Source of the DNA: Tillus elongatus
Taxonomy: Eukaryota; Arthropoda; Insecta; Coleoptera; Cleridae
Length of the DNA: 64,000 bases
Reading direction: 5' to 3'
Assembly: GCA_964006375.1 (NCBI GenBank)
Contig: OZ023268.1
Coordinates: forward strand, 87,171,358 to 87,235,357
Both the position numbers and the translations under genes were made by a program. The notes beneath the pieces were generated by a model. The model searched no databases, had not been told where the DNA came from, and was given only the letters and a program-made list of their open reading frames with translations. This document shows positions 18,262-30,608 of the stretch, in pieces; position 1 is the stretch's first letter; every line of letters begins with the position of its first letter.

Positions 18262-18291
18262 CTGTCTGGCCCAAGTGCCCCCATACCTACT

Positions 18292-18297
18292 ATCATC
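18292..18297. repeat. Polinton target-site duplication, right (ATCATC)
   Basis: Second copy of the 6-bp duplication, directly after the terminal CCATACCTACT. The sequence then resumes the mariner-type inverted repeat (AACTCCATTTATTTC). Confidence 0.9.
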
Positions 18298-18481
18298 AAC
18301 TCCATTTATTTCAAATACGGCGCTGGATTTTTTATTTCATATTTTGTTACCTTTGGACCGCCTCAAAAAATGCCTCATCACAACTTTTGAATTTCAAACG
18401 TTTTGATAACAAAAAATGATATTTTCAGTATTCCTCAAAAATATTTTATGCTTACTTAACTTTTAAAACAAATTAAAAAAC

Positions 18482-19602
18482 CTAAAATTCGAATAAGCCC
18501 CGTTGGACTTCTATGCATTTTCGCATACGTCTTCGCAGATTGTTCGTAACAGCCCGGTGAATTATTCTTCCTCTTGCCCGTAGAGTTGTGAATTCTAACA
18601 CAAACTTTTGGCGCAAAACGTTTATATCATTTGGAAAAGTATCCTTGAATAAGCGATTTCTCAAGAATCCCCATAAAAAATAATCCAGCGGGGACAAATC
18701 AGGACTTCTGGCAGGTCAGCGCACCACTCCTTGGTTTCCAATCCATTGATTGGGAAATGTTTCATTAAGAAACTCGGTTACTGCCCTTCCATTATGGGGT
18801 GGTGCACAATCCTGTTGCCACCACAGCTACTACAGCATATTTAGCGGTTAATCTTCAAGCGCATCGAATATATAATTATGGATTAGATTAAGATACCGTT
18901 CAGTATTTAAGTTTCCATCATAAATAATTGACCCTAAGATTTTGGTTCGATACATTCCAACCCAAAAATTGAATGATTTTCGTCCCTGTCTTCGAACTTG
19001 CCGATTTTGGTACGGATTTTCTACTGCATAATAATGCTCATTGTTTCTGTTAAAAAGGCCGCTTGTGGAAAAATTACATTCATCTGTCCAGATGATTTTA
19101 TTTAAGAAATAATCATCTTGTTGCATTTTTCCATCAAGCCAATTGCAGAATTCAAGCCTTCTGTCCTTGTATCCTGGTCTTAGTTCTTGGCAAACATGAA
19201 GTTTATAGGGATGATACTTATGTTTTTTGAAAACCCTCTGAATTCGGCTTCTAGTCATATTCAGCTCTGACGCAAATTGCTGCGTTTTAGTGAAATATCT
19301 TTAACATGTTCTCGCAAAATATTATAGTAATAAAAGATTGCATAGCATCATTTTATAACGATACTTACAGCATTTAAAACAGATTCTTCATCCTCAGCTT
19401 CCATTCGTTGGCCGCACGAATGTCTAGCTTTACCAAAACTACCAAAGAGACCAAAATTTCTCTCCAAATTGTTAAAATATGAATAATGGGGTTGTAGACG
19501 CTCGGGGTATTGCTCTAAATACCGTTCACATGAAATGTGCGAGTTTCTGTTATTACTATAATAAATCCAAAGCATATTACGTTTCTCGAAATTGGAAAAC
19601 AC
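18482..19602 (-). pseudogene. IS630/Tc1/mariner-type transposase, broken
   Basis: Three frames on the minus strand make up a DDE transposase: an N-terminal region (19602-19348), a central part with the first catalytic Asp in WTDECNF (19258-18848), and the C-terminal SPLDYFLWGFLRNRLF (18697 onward). The sequence around the second Asp is damaged near 18800. A GTAAGT donor at 19368-19363 ends the first frame and an acceptor-like site lies near 19290, suggesting a short intron as in the related element at 61-62 kb. Frameshifts show the gene is dead. It belongs to the transposon interrupted by the Polinton. Confidence 0.75.
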
Positions 19603-20439
19603 AATTTTTGCTCTCTTAATGTTTATTTTGAAAGTTAAATTGTCAAAAGTTATATTGTCATATTATGACAAGCAAGCTTGATATTTCTGAATATCAAACC
19701 CGCCGAGATGAACGAACAGACATGTCATTGCATTGCATTGGATTGAACTTAAAATATTCTCATAATCATAAATTCAGGTTCATCTTTACCTACCTTATCA
19801 AATTATTTTATTGAAGAAACATTTTGTTTCAAAAGCAGAGTCGTATTAAATATTTTCAAGAAGGACGGAAAATGTCATTCTTTGTTATCAAAACGTTTAA
19901 AATTCAAAAGTTGTGATGAGGCATTGTTTTGAGGTAGTCTAAAGGTAACAAAATATGAAATAAAAAATCCAGGGCTGTATTTGAAAAAATTGAGTTAATG
20001 ATGGTTTCTGAAAGACGAAACATCGGATTTCAAATTTGAAAATGCCATCTTGTAGGAGAGGAAAAGTGACCTTGATGAAATGTGATTCATTTTGTTATAT
20101 CTTTTCAAATAACGCCAAAAATAAAACAGATTTTATGAGTTTTCGATTTTTTCCGATTATCACCGGAAGTAGTTGGAATTTTCTGATTTTCTAAACTACA
20201 TTTTGCTGAGCATCAAATTACGCAACTTTGCCATAATTTAACCGACGTTGTATCTCTCACAGTTTCAGCGCTACCAATGATGAGGCTCGAATTTGAGCCA
20301 CCCACTACTGAACATCCCTGTGTCATTTTGTTGACGTTGGCCTGTTTTATGATTAATATATACATTATACATTAATGTGGTGATAGACGAGCAAATAGAA
20401 AGTGGTGTAGTTAGACATTTTTAATAAGGAGAAACGTTT

Positions 20440-20839
20440 GAAAAAAATTCGGGACGCAGCAAGTACGTTATGGTAGCGAATTTTCATTAAATGCTGCAAA
20501 TTTGCATAACTCAGTTTTTTATAAACCTAGAAAGTTAAGTTTTGATATGTAGTAAGGTATAAAATTATTTTGTTTATAGAAAAACTAGCCCTAATGGACT
20601 GGCTAACGAACTCATCCAAGCCATTATGAAAAAAAAAGATTCTTAAGGGGTTTCATTGCTTCGGTAAATAGCTTTTTTGACATTGAAAAACTGCATTAGT
20701 CGGCCTTGGTCAAGTGACATAGAGAATCATTTTCACAAAATTTATAGAGTTCTTCATCTCATATCTTTTGATCTTTTGTTCATCAAAGTCGAAATTATAA
20801 ATACAACAGTTACAAGGGTGTTTCCATATTAAATGGACC

Positions 20840-20914
<75 letters not shown>

Positions 20915-20954
20915 CTAATAGAGAGGTATCATGTCCATTTTAATTTTTATATGT

Positions 20955-21018
<64 letters not shown>

Positions 21019-21180
21019 ACATATAAAAATTAAAATGGACTTTGGTTTCGAGTTCTAGGGGCCCAAATTCGCGCTCATTTGAAAAAATGTTTGCAAAGTC
21101 TCACCATGATACCTCTCTATTAGAAATAAAAATTCGCTAAAAAGAGTGGCGAAAGGAAACCTAAAGGAAGAGGACGTTGA
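20440..21180. repeat. Dispersed (TA)n-linked repeat with nested palindromes
   Basis: Begins with the family signature GGGACGCAGCAAGTACGTTA at 20452 and contains (TA)n arrays at about 20844-20911 and 20957-21016. The second array is flanked by perfect 25-bp inverted arms (20933-20957 and 21016-21040), themselves inside a wider inverted pair (AATAGAGAGGTATCATG at about 20917, complement at about 21107). Related copies are listed at 28.7, 45.1, 52.5, 54.3, 54.9, 59.2 and 63.6 kb. No gene. Confidence 0.75.
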
Positions 21181-21780
21181 ACCCCTTATCTATCCCCTAC
21201 CCCCTGAAGCGGTCTTACCCAAAAACAATTCGAAGCGTTCCTTTGTCGGTTGCTAACTGGATACCAAATTTGAAGATGATATCTCAAATCGTTCGAAACT
21301 TATTGCGCCTATTAACAGACAGACTTACATGCCGACAGACCGATAGACCGACCGACCGACAGACCGTCACACAAAGCATTTTCGTTCCAGAATGAAGTTT
21401 TCTATGTGTCTTGATACTATTTACGCTGTTTGAGCCAAAAAAAATCTAAATTTTTATCGACAGTATTCCAACCCCACACATTCAAGCCTTGATTTAATTT
21501 CTGCGCAGAATACCAGATGTTTGATTAAAGTTTCTAAATAAATAAACCCTAAAATGTTGTATTACTCGTGTTTTAACGAAAAAAAGTCAATTTTCAACAA
21601 ATCATCTCGCATTTATCCCCTACCCCCGGAGGCAATTTTTCCCAAAAACAATCCAAACCGTTTGTTTGTGCTAACTGGAGTGCTAACTGTACACCAGCTT
21701 TAAAGACGATATCTCAATTTGTTCTAAAGTTTCGTGGCTACAGACATACATACCGACAGACAGACCGGACAAGAACCGGA
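21180..21780 (+). repeat. Two copies of a GACA/GACC-tailed dispersed repeat
   Basis: A sequence of about 240 bp running from TATCCCCTACCCCC through AAGACGATATCTCAA to a GACAGACAGACCG-rich tail occurs at about 21185-21420 and 21590-21775, and again at 34060-34270. The class is unknown; it may be the 3' end of a retroelement. Confidence 0.65.
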
Positions 21781-21879
21781 GGTCTTACGCATGGAAAGGG
21801 AACAAGCGATAGTGTACTAAGTACACTATGGACTTTGGGAACGACTGCTACTCACATTGAGTTTATAACTCAACTATCC

Positions 21880-23670
21880 ACAACTCAGTTCGCAAAAGCC
21901 GCTTCTCACCCAAATGCTCTTCTCCGTAGTGTCACCGACTACGATGAGCAACTTCCACATAAGCATAAGCGTCCAAAGCTTATTCTTACCCGCTAACGCC
22001 CTCGCGGCAATAACAGAATGGAAACATTCATACCCAAAAAGTCATTGTGTGTATTCTTTCCGACGGAGGTATGGACTAAGGTCCGGTATTCCTAGGGAGG
22101 GAGTTTTAGTGAGTAGGTGTACTAAGAGTACGAGTCTCACGGTACCTCGATATCCCACGGCACTACAGTGTCGTGAATGAGGTCTGCATGAGGCATCTCT
22201 CCCTCCTGTATCAAAAAAAAAAAAACTGGAAGAATTTAGTGGCATAGTGTTGAGACTGTTCAGCAACACGGTGATTTTCAGGAATCGCGCAAAAGAAAAA
22301 ATGCCAATGATGGGAAAAAACTTTCCGATTGGTTCCGTAACCACTCTTCCTTTCCAATTGGAGAAAACATAATGTCACTGGCAGCTGGGATAATGGGAGA
22401 TGCTACTATGGACTATTACAAAGCTATTGAAGTAGAAAAAAAAGCAATGCAGAAAATGATCGGCAATAATTTCCAAGCAGTAAAGTAAAGCTGTTCATTT
22501 AGCTACTGTTAATTGATTCCTGAAGGTTCATGGAAACATCGTACCGATTGATCCATTACTTCTATTCCAAAGAGTAGCCATTGCAAGAAAACAAATGAAG
22601 ATATTGCGAGACATCTAGAATATGAGCTCGATTTTCGTTATCTCTCTTTAATGAATCTGGCTTGAGAAAAACCAAAAAATCCTAGTTATATGGAAAATTT
22701 TCAGCATCAAGTTAGAACAAATCTTGACAAACTGCGCAAATATTATTTATGGCGGATTATTTTTACATCGAGTTGTATGGAAACAAAACTCCACGTTTTC
22801 TAGTATGTGCATGGGTTCTGTGAATTATATTAAAAAGCATTATGGGTAAAAGTGTACAGTGATTTCCGACTGCTTTTTTAATACTGTCATCATCATCATC
22901 AATTCCTTTCAAATGGCCAGAATAACAGTAGATTAATCAACATGTTGTCTGCCAAATTAAAGGATAATGGAATTGAATGCCGACAAGACTAAGATGAAGC
23001 ACACTCTCTTCATGTTAGCACGGTGATTGAAGCTTCATTTAACCACGACAATGTAGCAATTATTGGTGAAGATGTGGGTGTTTTGACCCAACTACTTGCA
23101 CGAGCTCCGCTGCAAACAAATATTATTTTTGTTAAACCTGGCAAATGAAAAACAGGAGGAATGGTGTATTTTCGCAGTAACTGCAATCCTAAAGACTTGT
23201 AAATTGTATTTTATTCTGACATGCATTCAGTGGCTGCGACGCCACGGCAGCAATTTTCAATAAAGAAAAAATTAAATGTGTGAAACTCTATCAGAAAAAT
23301 AAAGAACTGCAACACGCAATAGAAATTTTAACGAATGGAAATTCTTCGCACTAGGATATTGCACAAGCTGGAGAAATTTGTTTTCTTTCAATGCGTGGTG
23401 CTCGCTCAATAGCTCAGTCTTTAAATATTCATCGATACCATTGTTTCACAAAATTCTTAACAAAAATTAGACCGGATATTGCTTCACTACGACCAACAAA
23501 GGTTGGTGCTAGACAGCATTGGTTTCGAGTATACCACGAGGTACAAAAATGGCAGGGTAACGAATTACCTCGCGAGGTTTCGGGTTGGGGATGCGTCGCG
23601 TTGTCGTTCAGGGCCCGATAACTTGGAAAGGGCCCCATCTCCCCCCCACTACACATTCACAAAAAATCAT
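21880..23670 (+). pseudogene. Decayed uncharacterised mobile-element ORF
   Basis: Scattered frames share a consistent order with a large uncharacterised protein family that is repetitive in insect and other animal genomes. Segments include HSSFPIGENIMSLAAGIMGD near 22340-22400, VAIIGEDVGVLTQLLARAP with a following FVKPGK near 23050-23145, and a C-terminal part with RVYHEVQKWQGNELP near 23530-23570. The middle segment looks like a PIN/nuclease-like strand and acidic loop, by general resemblance only. Many stops and indels are present. A further 3' fragment of the same family lies at 26240-26400. I do not know the transposon class. Confidence 0.5.
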
Positions 23671-23689
23671 CATCTATAATGATCCAATA

Positions 23690-24300
23690 AGTGAGTATGT
23701 CTAAACAGAAAACATATCCACCCTTCACGAATATTTTCTATTCAATTTAATTGCCAACCTATCCGTTCGTAATAAGCGCAAAAATTATGTATTTTGATGG
23801 AAACTCGATTGTCCAAAAATATAAAGAGTGGGGATGTGGATGAGACAATGAAAAACCAGATGCATAATAAACACATGTTGAAATTACTTTTAGGACCAAA
23901 AACTACAATATGACGCAATGAGAACATGATGGAACCTATAGCATTCGAATTTTCGTACAAGTTCACAACTTTAGTTTTTTAAATGCCTTTTACAAGTAAA
24001 CTATTCGTTTAATAACAAAATTCTTATGACCTTTCTTAAAGATAATTCAATGCTTTTTATTTTTTATAATATGAATTTTTATATAATGTTAGTAGTTTGA
24101 GGATAATTGTAAAAAAATCAGAAAGACGCACATTTTTTCAAGATAGCGGCGTTTCCTCAACTAGAATTTTTGAGGGCTTTCTATACAATTAACAGTAGGC
24201 CATAGTAAACATCAGTGCCAAATTTCAAAATTTTATTTATTTATTTTTTGTTTCCTGGCCTAAAACTGAAATTTTCAAAGGAACTAGCGAGCAGGTAAAG
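23690..24300. other. No gene seen
   Basis: AT-rich spacer without recognisable coding or repeat structure. A minus-strand open frame at 23742-23966 has no recognisable features. Confidence 0.45.
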
Positions 24301-24304
24301 GTTA

Positions 24305-24500
24305 AATCAAATGCTTATACTTCCAGACAGATTTTTTATTATCAAAACCCTATGTGCTTCAGGCTTATCGATTCCTCTTCGGGGGTTAAAACCTAGAACA
24401 CACAAGTTGGTTGTATCAGAAACTATGTTTCCGGTAGGGGCATGTGAGTGCCACACAAGTTAACAAAGTATCTAACAGCTACAGAAGGGGAAATGGTATA
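24305..24500 (-). repeat. Solo, decayed copy of the hammerhead-bearing fold-back arm
   Basis: Closely resembles the arms of the fold-back element at 32529-33611, including the stretch CAGAAACTATGTTTCCGGTAGG. The ribozyme core on the minus strand is damaged (CCGAAGA instead of CUGAAGA, GAAGC instead of GAAAC), so it is not expected to cleave. Confidence 0.6.
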
Positions 24501-24639
24501 CCAAGCTAGTGTGAAGCATCAAGAGACTAAAGGTACATTAAACCCATGCAAAAAATTGCTTGGCATATTGAAAGGATAGAGTCCTACAATAATTACGCTC
24601 AGAAGAAGCAAATACAAGTTAAAATATAATATACAAAGA

Positions 24640-25130
24640 AAACCTAAGCCAAGGAGGGCGTGGAAATGTGTACGTACCTTGGGTGTATTATTAGGGATGA
24701 TGTTAAATGTAGCTTGGGGAAGAAGGGTTGCGTCGGCAAAATCATTTAGTTGAGAAAGTTCTTTGTAATAAACAATTTAACTAGGCCCAGAGGAAGAGGC
24801 GCATCAAGCACTACGTATGGAGTGTTGTAGTGTATGGTGCAGGAAGTTGGACTTTGAGTAAGCAGCTCATAAAGAGATTATAAACTTTTATATCTTAGCC
24901 ATAAGGAAAATGACAAAAATAGGACGCAGCGATAGAAAGGCGAATAAAAATGTGTTAGAAGAGATGAAAGAAGAATGGTATTTGGTAGAATAAATTAAGG
25001 GGAGAAATACACAAATTAAAACCTAGACGAGAAACTAGAGGAGCATTATTGTAAAGAATGGGAGACAGGTGGTCTTAGAAAATAGGGATACGCTTGCTTC
25101 TGTTAGGAAAATCATTCGATAAGATGACTG
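24640..25130 (+). pseudogene. C-terminal reverse-transcriptase fragment of another LINE
   Basis: A decayed reading frame with TYLGCIIRDDVKC, then KHYVWSVVVYGAGSWTLSKQ near 24810-24870, matches the typical thumb/C-terminal region of animal LINE endonuclease-reverse transcriptases (YLG...E and YG-E-WTL motifs). Several stops are present. Upstream catalytic motifs are not found. Confidence 0.55.
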
Positions 25131-25297
25131 GGAAAATATTCTTTCATACAATGAAGGGAGCTGGATTATATTGAAGGAATCTACCATTATTCTTAATCTG
25201 AACAAAAATCAAAGTATCATAATATATATTGAGCAATATGAAACTGAAGCTAAAATAAGAAAAAGTGTACGAATAAAGCTGCCCATTATCGCCATAT

Positions 25298-25546
25298 TTG
25301 TTCAACTTATATATAGAAAATATAATAAATAAAGATATGAGCCATATAGTCCATTATGTCGATCCCGAAGACAGGGTGGGGTTTACCTTTAGCCCGGAGG
25401 GGTTCGACAAGGGGGCTGATCACTTGCCATTCAGAAAAGCAAAGAATGTTGTTTTCGAAGACATTTGTTTCCTACTGAGTAAGATATACCAGAGTAAAGG
25501 ACCTGGTTTTCGTTCTGATGACGAAGACTCAAGTGAAAACCGCTAA
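25298..25546 (+). CDS. Short ORF, possible Polinton polymerase N-terminal fragment
   Basis: An 82-residue frame, probably starting at the internal Met of MSHIVHYVDPEDRVGF. The stretch GADHLPFRKAKNVVFEDICF, continuing LLSKIYQS, resembles a segment near the N-terminus of some insect Polinton-associated polymerases, where an LPFR motif is followed by a helix ending in QS. The C-terminus is acidic and terminates at 25546. It lies 220 bp from a KilA-N fragment on the other strand, which supports a second, mostly lost Polinton-like element. Recognition is from memory of the pattern and is uncertain. Confidence 0.35.
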   Translation: MFNLYIENIINKDMSHIVHYVDPEDRVGFTFSPEGFDKGADHLPFRKAKNVVFEDICFLLSKIYQSKGPGFRSDDEDSSENR

Positions 25547-25564
25547 GCCTCATCTCAATTAAAT

Positions 25565-25735
25565 CTCTTAACTGATCATCACCATCATGCATTCAGAGGG
25601 GGGAACACTTGTACGTAGCTTGCAAGCCTTCAATACAAACACGTGTCAATTCAATCTCTTAATCCATCATTAACATCATAGATTCAGAGGGGCCACTTGT
25701 AGGTAGCTTGCTATCTCTACGCCCCTAAACGTTGG
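25565..25735. repeat. Imperfect direct repeat
   Basis: Two diverged copies of about 85-90 bp, each going from AATC(T)CTTAA through CATCAT and ATTCAGAGGGG to CACTTGTA(C/G)GTAGCTTGC, followed by a short GGTTGGTT-rich tract (25731-25768). Confidence 0.6.
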
Positions 25736-25766
25736 TTGGTTGGTTGGGTGCTTGGTTAGTTGGTTG

Positions 25767-25925
25767 GTTGCACTTTTCCTAGAAATGATTGGATATCCAA
25801 CAGGCTAAATTCAGAATCAAATCTTTGCAAACATATGTACCACCTATCAAGTCGTTTACAGTCTGAGCTCCACCCATTTTTACCAAGTATGTAGCAGTTG
25901 TAGGTGTTATTTGAGATGTTTCTTC
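25767..25925 (-). pseudogene. Second KilA-N gene fragment
   Basis: About 85% identical by eye to 15950-16105 of the Polinton. On the minus strand it encodes GGTYVCKDLILNLACWISNHF preceded by TPTTATYLVKMGGAQTVNDL, i.e. the second half of the KilA-N domain. Here the frame across the position of the main copy's break is intact upstream to 26025 but leads into unrelated GC-rich sequence. It is a truncated relic of another element. Confidence 0.7.
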
Positions 25926-26239
25926 CGCCACTTCTAGGGCGGGATGGGGCTCCGCCCTTAGGGGAGGAGTGGGAGGTACCCCCACTCCTGCCTGCCTCAA
26001 GTGTCGTAATACCTACTTTCCGCATAGTAATAAGCTAGAGATAAAGTACAACGAGAAGATCATTAAGACAGAGACCTCGTGATGCAAGTAAAGAGACAGT
26101 GGAGGGCAGATAGTGTCCGAGTGTTTCCAATAGTCATGTCGTCAACTTGTGTGGTTTCTAAAAATATTCGAGCAAACATTAAGATACTGGCTTTTGGAGA
26201 GCATCTTTATAAGGGTATGCGGAAGGCGGCAACACTTGC

Positions 26240-26400
26240 AACTACCCACACCGTGTGAAGATTCCTGGAAAATAAGGATGTGTCGCGTTGTCATTCCGGG
26301 CCCGATAACTTGGAAAGTGCTCCATCTGAGCTCAGTGCCTTTGGTATCTGAGACACCTGGGAGTGAATGTTCCGCCTTGAGAGAGTTAGAAAACTGTTCA
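26240..26400 (+). repeat. Fragment related to the mobile ORF at 21.9-23.7 kb
   Basis: Contains CGCGTTGTCATTCCGGGCCC and CGATAACTTGGAAAG, matching 23595-23635. It probably is another truncated copy of that mobile element. Confidence 0.5.
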
Positions 26401-26569
26401 GGCTAAAGTCGATAATAAAAAAGTAAAAACGATCCAAAACTACATGTTGGGACAAAATTCAATACACCATAACAGAGTGCATATGAACTGTTGAAGTCAC
26501 ATACTTGTAAAGACTTTTAAAATGCGCGAATGGTAATTATACCGCAGCCAATGCAATCTGACGACACAC

Positions 26570-26584
26570 ACACACACTCACACA

Positions 26585-26617
<33 letters not shown>

Positions 26618-26634
26618 GCACGCACGCACGCTCG
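26570..26634. repeat. (CA)n/(CGCA)n microsatellite
   Basis: A CA-rich tract changes into CGCA tetranucleotides. Confidence 0.95.
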
Positions 26635-26639
26635 CATAC

Positions 26640-27417
26640 TTACCTAAAAGAAAAGGAAAAAAGGAAAACTTCAGGAAAACCCGGCAGAATTTATAAAGTG
26701 CTACAATGAAAGGAAGAGAGCTGCTGCTGAAGATAGGTAATCATAGGTCCGACGACAGGGCGGTATCGCCTTTAGACTGTGATGATGATTTTCAATGGTA
26801 TATTTATAGGTAAGCACTTTTTAGTTTACCCTGATAACATAGGTGGGCAAACAGTAACATGTTTCCAGGCCTGCTACACAACAAAGTTATTTATGAAGAT
26901 GAATTTTTTAGCACTACAGATACTCGAAAATCTGAACAAGTAAGATTTGAATGTTTTATTAAGGCTAACAAACTGTAGCACCTTGATGGTGTGCACTAAG
27001 ATTTAATTTATTTATATATCTATTTTGTACGTGCTCTTTTCCTCGTAGCCAGCGTAGATAATAATAATAATCCGTATTGTTTAAAATTGTACCATATGCC
27101 AATAGACATCCCGCGACTTGTAAAGTATTTTAATGTAATTTAAAAAAGTGTTCTAAATTTGTTTCTATCTATCCTCTAATGATACATTACAAATTTTGAC
27201 ATACCAAAATTTTCATTTACCCAGATTGTTTTTACACCATCTTAAATTCCTGCCCAAGAAATGCTAAATTTTTTTTCAAGGACTAGATCTAGATCTATTC
27301 TATCGCTGCTTAAAGTTAATTAAATATTTTAATGTGGTTTGAGGAATAGCAGGAAAAAAATACCGACCTGACAACTAGGTTATGGTAGAGAATTGTCATA
27401 AAAATTAGTTTTTTTAG

Positions 27418-27418
<1 letters not shown>
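26640..27418. other. No gene seen
   Basis: AT-rich spacer; nothing recognisable. Confidence 0.45.

Positions 27419-27486
<68 letters not shown>
27419..27486. repeat. (TA)n microsatellite
   Basis: Pure TA array whose right edge is the 5' truncation point of the adjoining Jockey-like LINE fragment. Confidence 0.95.
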
Positions 27487-27487
<1 letters not shown>

Positions 27488-27489
27488 TT

Positions 27490-28146
27490 TATGAGCAACC
27501 AAGTTATTCAAAGTAATGAGTCCTTTTCACTTCTTGGCATGTCTGTGGATCGAAATCTCAATTGGCACCAACAGGTCACATCAATTGCAGAAGCGGCTGG
27601 TAAGAAATTAGGTTTCCTCTTCTGGGCTCGCTATACCTGATATACTTCACAAATAAGGCCAAACCTCGAATACTGCTCCCAAATCTGGGATGCCGCTGCC
27701 GCTTCTACACTCGCTATCCTTGATTCCATTCAGAAGAGAGCTAAACGTATCATCGGTGACCCTAGCCTCACCCAAAGGCTGACATCCCTTGCCCACTGAC
27801 GTGCCGTTTGTGACCTCTCTCTCTCTTTTATAGATATCTGTACGGGCACTGCTCAGAGGAGCTTTCTTCCATAGTTCGTCCACCTGCTGCGCCCAAAAGA
27901 TCTACCAGGGAACAGAGCGAATGCACCCTTTTACTGTCCAGGTCACCAGACATAGAACATCTTGTTACGCCAGCTCTTTTGTCCCGAGGACTTCCAAGTT
28001 GTGAAATTCCTTGCCGGCACATGTTTTTCCTTCTCCTCCGAACCCCCAAACCTTCAAGTCCAGAATTAACAAGTTGCCGCTTTCCTCCTTGTGGACACCC
28101 ACGGTACGATAGTATTTAGGCTGTAAGCCCTCGTGGTGTGTTGTTG
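27490..28146 (+). mobile_element. 5'-truncated Jockey-like LINE copy
   Basis: Over 90% identical by eye to 36575-37250, the 3' end of the Jockey-like element at 34.3-37.3 kb, including the thumb region (SLLGMSVDRNLNWHQQVTS) and the 3' UTR ending near TCGTGGTGTGTTGTTG. It lacks a segment of about 30 bp present in the longer copy near 36718. A dead fragment. Confidence 0.85.
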
Positions 28147-28499
28147 AAATATATATTTGTTTGCTGTAATTTTTGTGATTTTTTATTTGTTTACGTGGAC
28201 TGCAGTTTCAAGCCGTCCTGGTTCATCATCAGTACGCTACTGACTATGATCGTTCATGTGTGGTACGTGTTTGAAATTGTACGTGACGTCTGCGTGTTGA
28301 GATTCTGTTGGTCGGTTTACTGTTCTCTGATTGGTTGTGTTTTCGGACTGTCTTGAGTGTATCAGCTTAGTGTTTTGATTATCGTGGTTTGATAATTTGT
28401 CTATTTGTATGGTTTTTATTAAGTTTTGTTTAATTTACATTCAAGAGGACGTACTACCGATTAGATCTTCACTATCAAGCATCATGGCAAATATATACA

Positions 28500-28662
28500 T
28501 ACAATAGTTAGAAGATAAAATCAGCACCATCATAAAAGAAACAGACCCAAACATCAAAGGGCTAAGATACGCCGATGATATATTAATAATATATGACAAT
28601 CAAAAAAGTAACATAGACAATATCCTCGAAAAAATAAACCAAATCAGGCAATCTAGGCAGGT
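28500..28662 (+). pseudogene. Reverse-transcriptase fragment
   Basis: Encodes GLRYADDILIIYDNQKSNID and the following helix, with the YADD catalytic box. It starts and ends abruptly and is of a different LINE family from the Jockey-like copies. Confidence 0.6.
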
Positions 28663-28689
28663 TTCTGAAACCAGTTTTTTGAAAAGCGT

Positions 28690-29880
<1,191 letters not shown>

Positions 29881-29949
29881 ATGGGCTCTAGGGGTCCTAG
29901 TTCACGCTCATTTGAACAAATTGTTGCAAAGTCTCACCATCGATACCTC

Positions 29950-30105
29950 TCTATCTCTACTATTGATGAATTAAAAACAAGAATTAGAACTGAATATACT
30001 AACATTTCTTCAGAATTAATAAATAGGGTCCAACAAGAATTTGTTTACAGTGTGGGATATTGTCAGGCACAAAAAGGCAGGCATTTTGAAGATTTGATTA
30101 CATAA
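29950..30105 (+). pseudogene. Transposase C-terminal fragment
   Basis: Encodes TIDELKTRIRTEYTNISSEL, then a short segment and VGYCQAQKGRHFEDLI, which matches the C-terminal helix and GYC...HFE motif of the IS630/Tc1/mariner transposases in this window. Catalytic residues are absent. Confidence 0.6.
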
Positions 30106-30608
30106 GACTGAACTATGTAATTCTTTATAAGCTTTACTTGTGTTAGCTGTTACTGATAATAAAAATGTTAATACTTACTTATTCTATTCCTACAAAAAAA
30201 AAATTGGTGTTGCTGAATAGAGAATTGGATTAGCTTTAAAAAGATGTATCATACTACCCACAATTCAACTTTAAAATTTCGAAAGGGTAGCTGCCCCCTG
30301 AAGTAGTATAATGATAGGGGTGAAGCTTTTATATCAAAAACTTAGTTTTTGAAAATAAAAATCGACCTGTTTTGAATTTTCCTTAATAATGGTCACTTTC
30401 AATTTTACTGAATTTATCCGTTACTTTATAAACACAGTGTATATCGGTAATAAAGAGGTTGAATTTTTTCCACAAAACTTGACTCCAGCACATAATAAAA
30501 TCACAGGAAAACACCTTATTTTTTGTACTAAATTACTTAACTTGACACTTACATTATTGTATCGTAGGTGGAATTGCTATCTTTAAATAGTTATATATTA
30601 TTTTTCAG

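Larger units (their letters stand above)
5992..18291. mobile_element. Polinton/Maverick (adintovirus-like) element, polymerase-deleted
   Basis: A 12.3 kb element with terminal inverted repeats (5992-7143 and 17177-18291), termini starting AGT and ending ACT, and a 6-bp target duplication. It carries the Polinton/adintovirus gene set: double-jelly-roll capsid, penton-like protein, adenain-like protease, pX-like and PLA2-like proteins, A32/FtsK-like packaging ATPase and chromodomain integrase. It also carries DUF8207, coiled-coil and KilA-N accessory proteins. Autonomous Polintons are 15-20 kb and encode a protein-primed family B polymerase; here only that protein's N-terminal stump remains. 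The ATPase and KilA-N genes each carry frameshifts, whereas both capsid frames and the integrase are open. Confidence 0.95.
17177..18291 (-). repeat. Polinton right terminal inverted repeat
   Basis: Reverse complement of 5992-7143, with the same palindromes, CRE sites and tRNA-like block. It ends in CCATACCTACT and abuts the target duplication ATCATC at 18292-18297. Confidence 0.95.
5683..20305 (-). mobile_element. Tc1/mariner-type transposon split by the Polinton
   Basis: The outer sequence 5683-5991 plus 18298-18440 is matched in inverted orientation by about 19855-20305, giving terminal inverted repeats near 450 bp. The ends read CAGGGTGGCTC and GTGGGTGGCTC and are flanked by TA (5681-5682 and 20306-20307), the target of this superfamily. 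Once the inserted Polinton is removed the element is about 2.3 kb, with a decayed transposase on the minus strand at 18482-19602. The Polinton lies within the left inverted repeat, so this transposon is the older of the two. Confidence 0.85.

Noticed and set aside
26573..26632. CGCA-rich tract as a regulatory site
   Set aside because: It is a simple CA/CGCA microsatellite.
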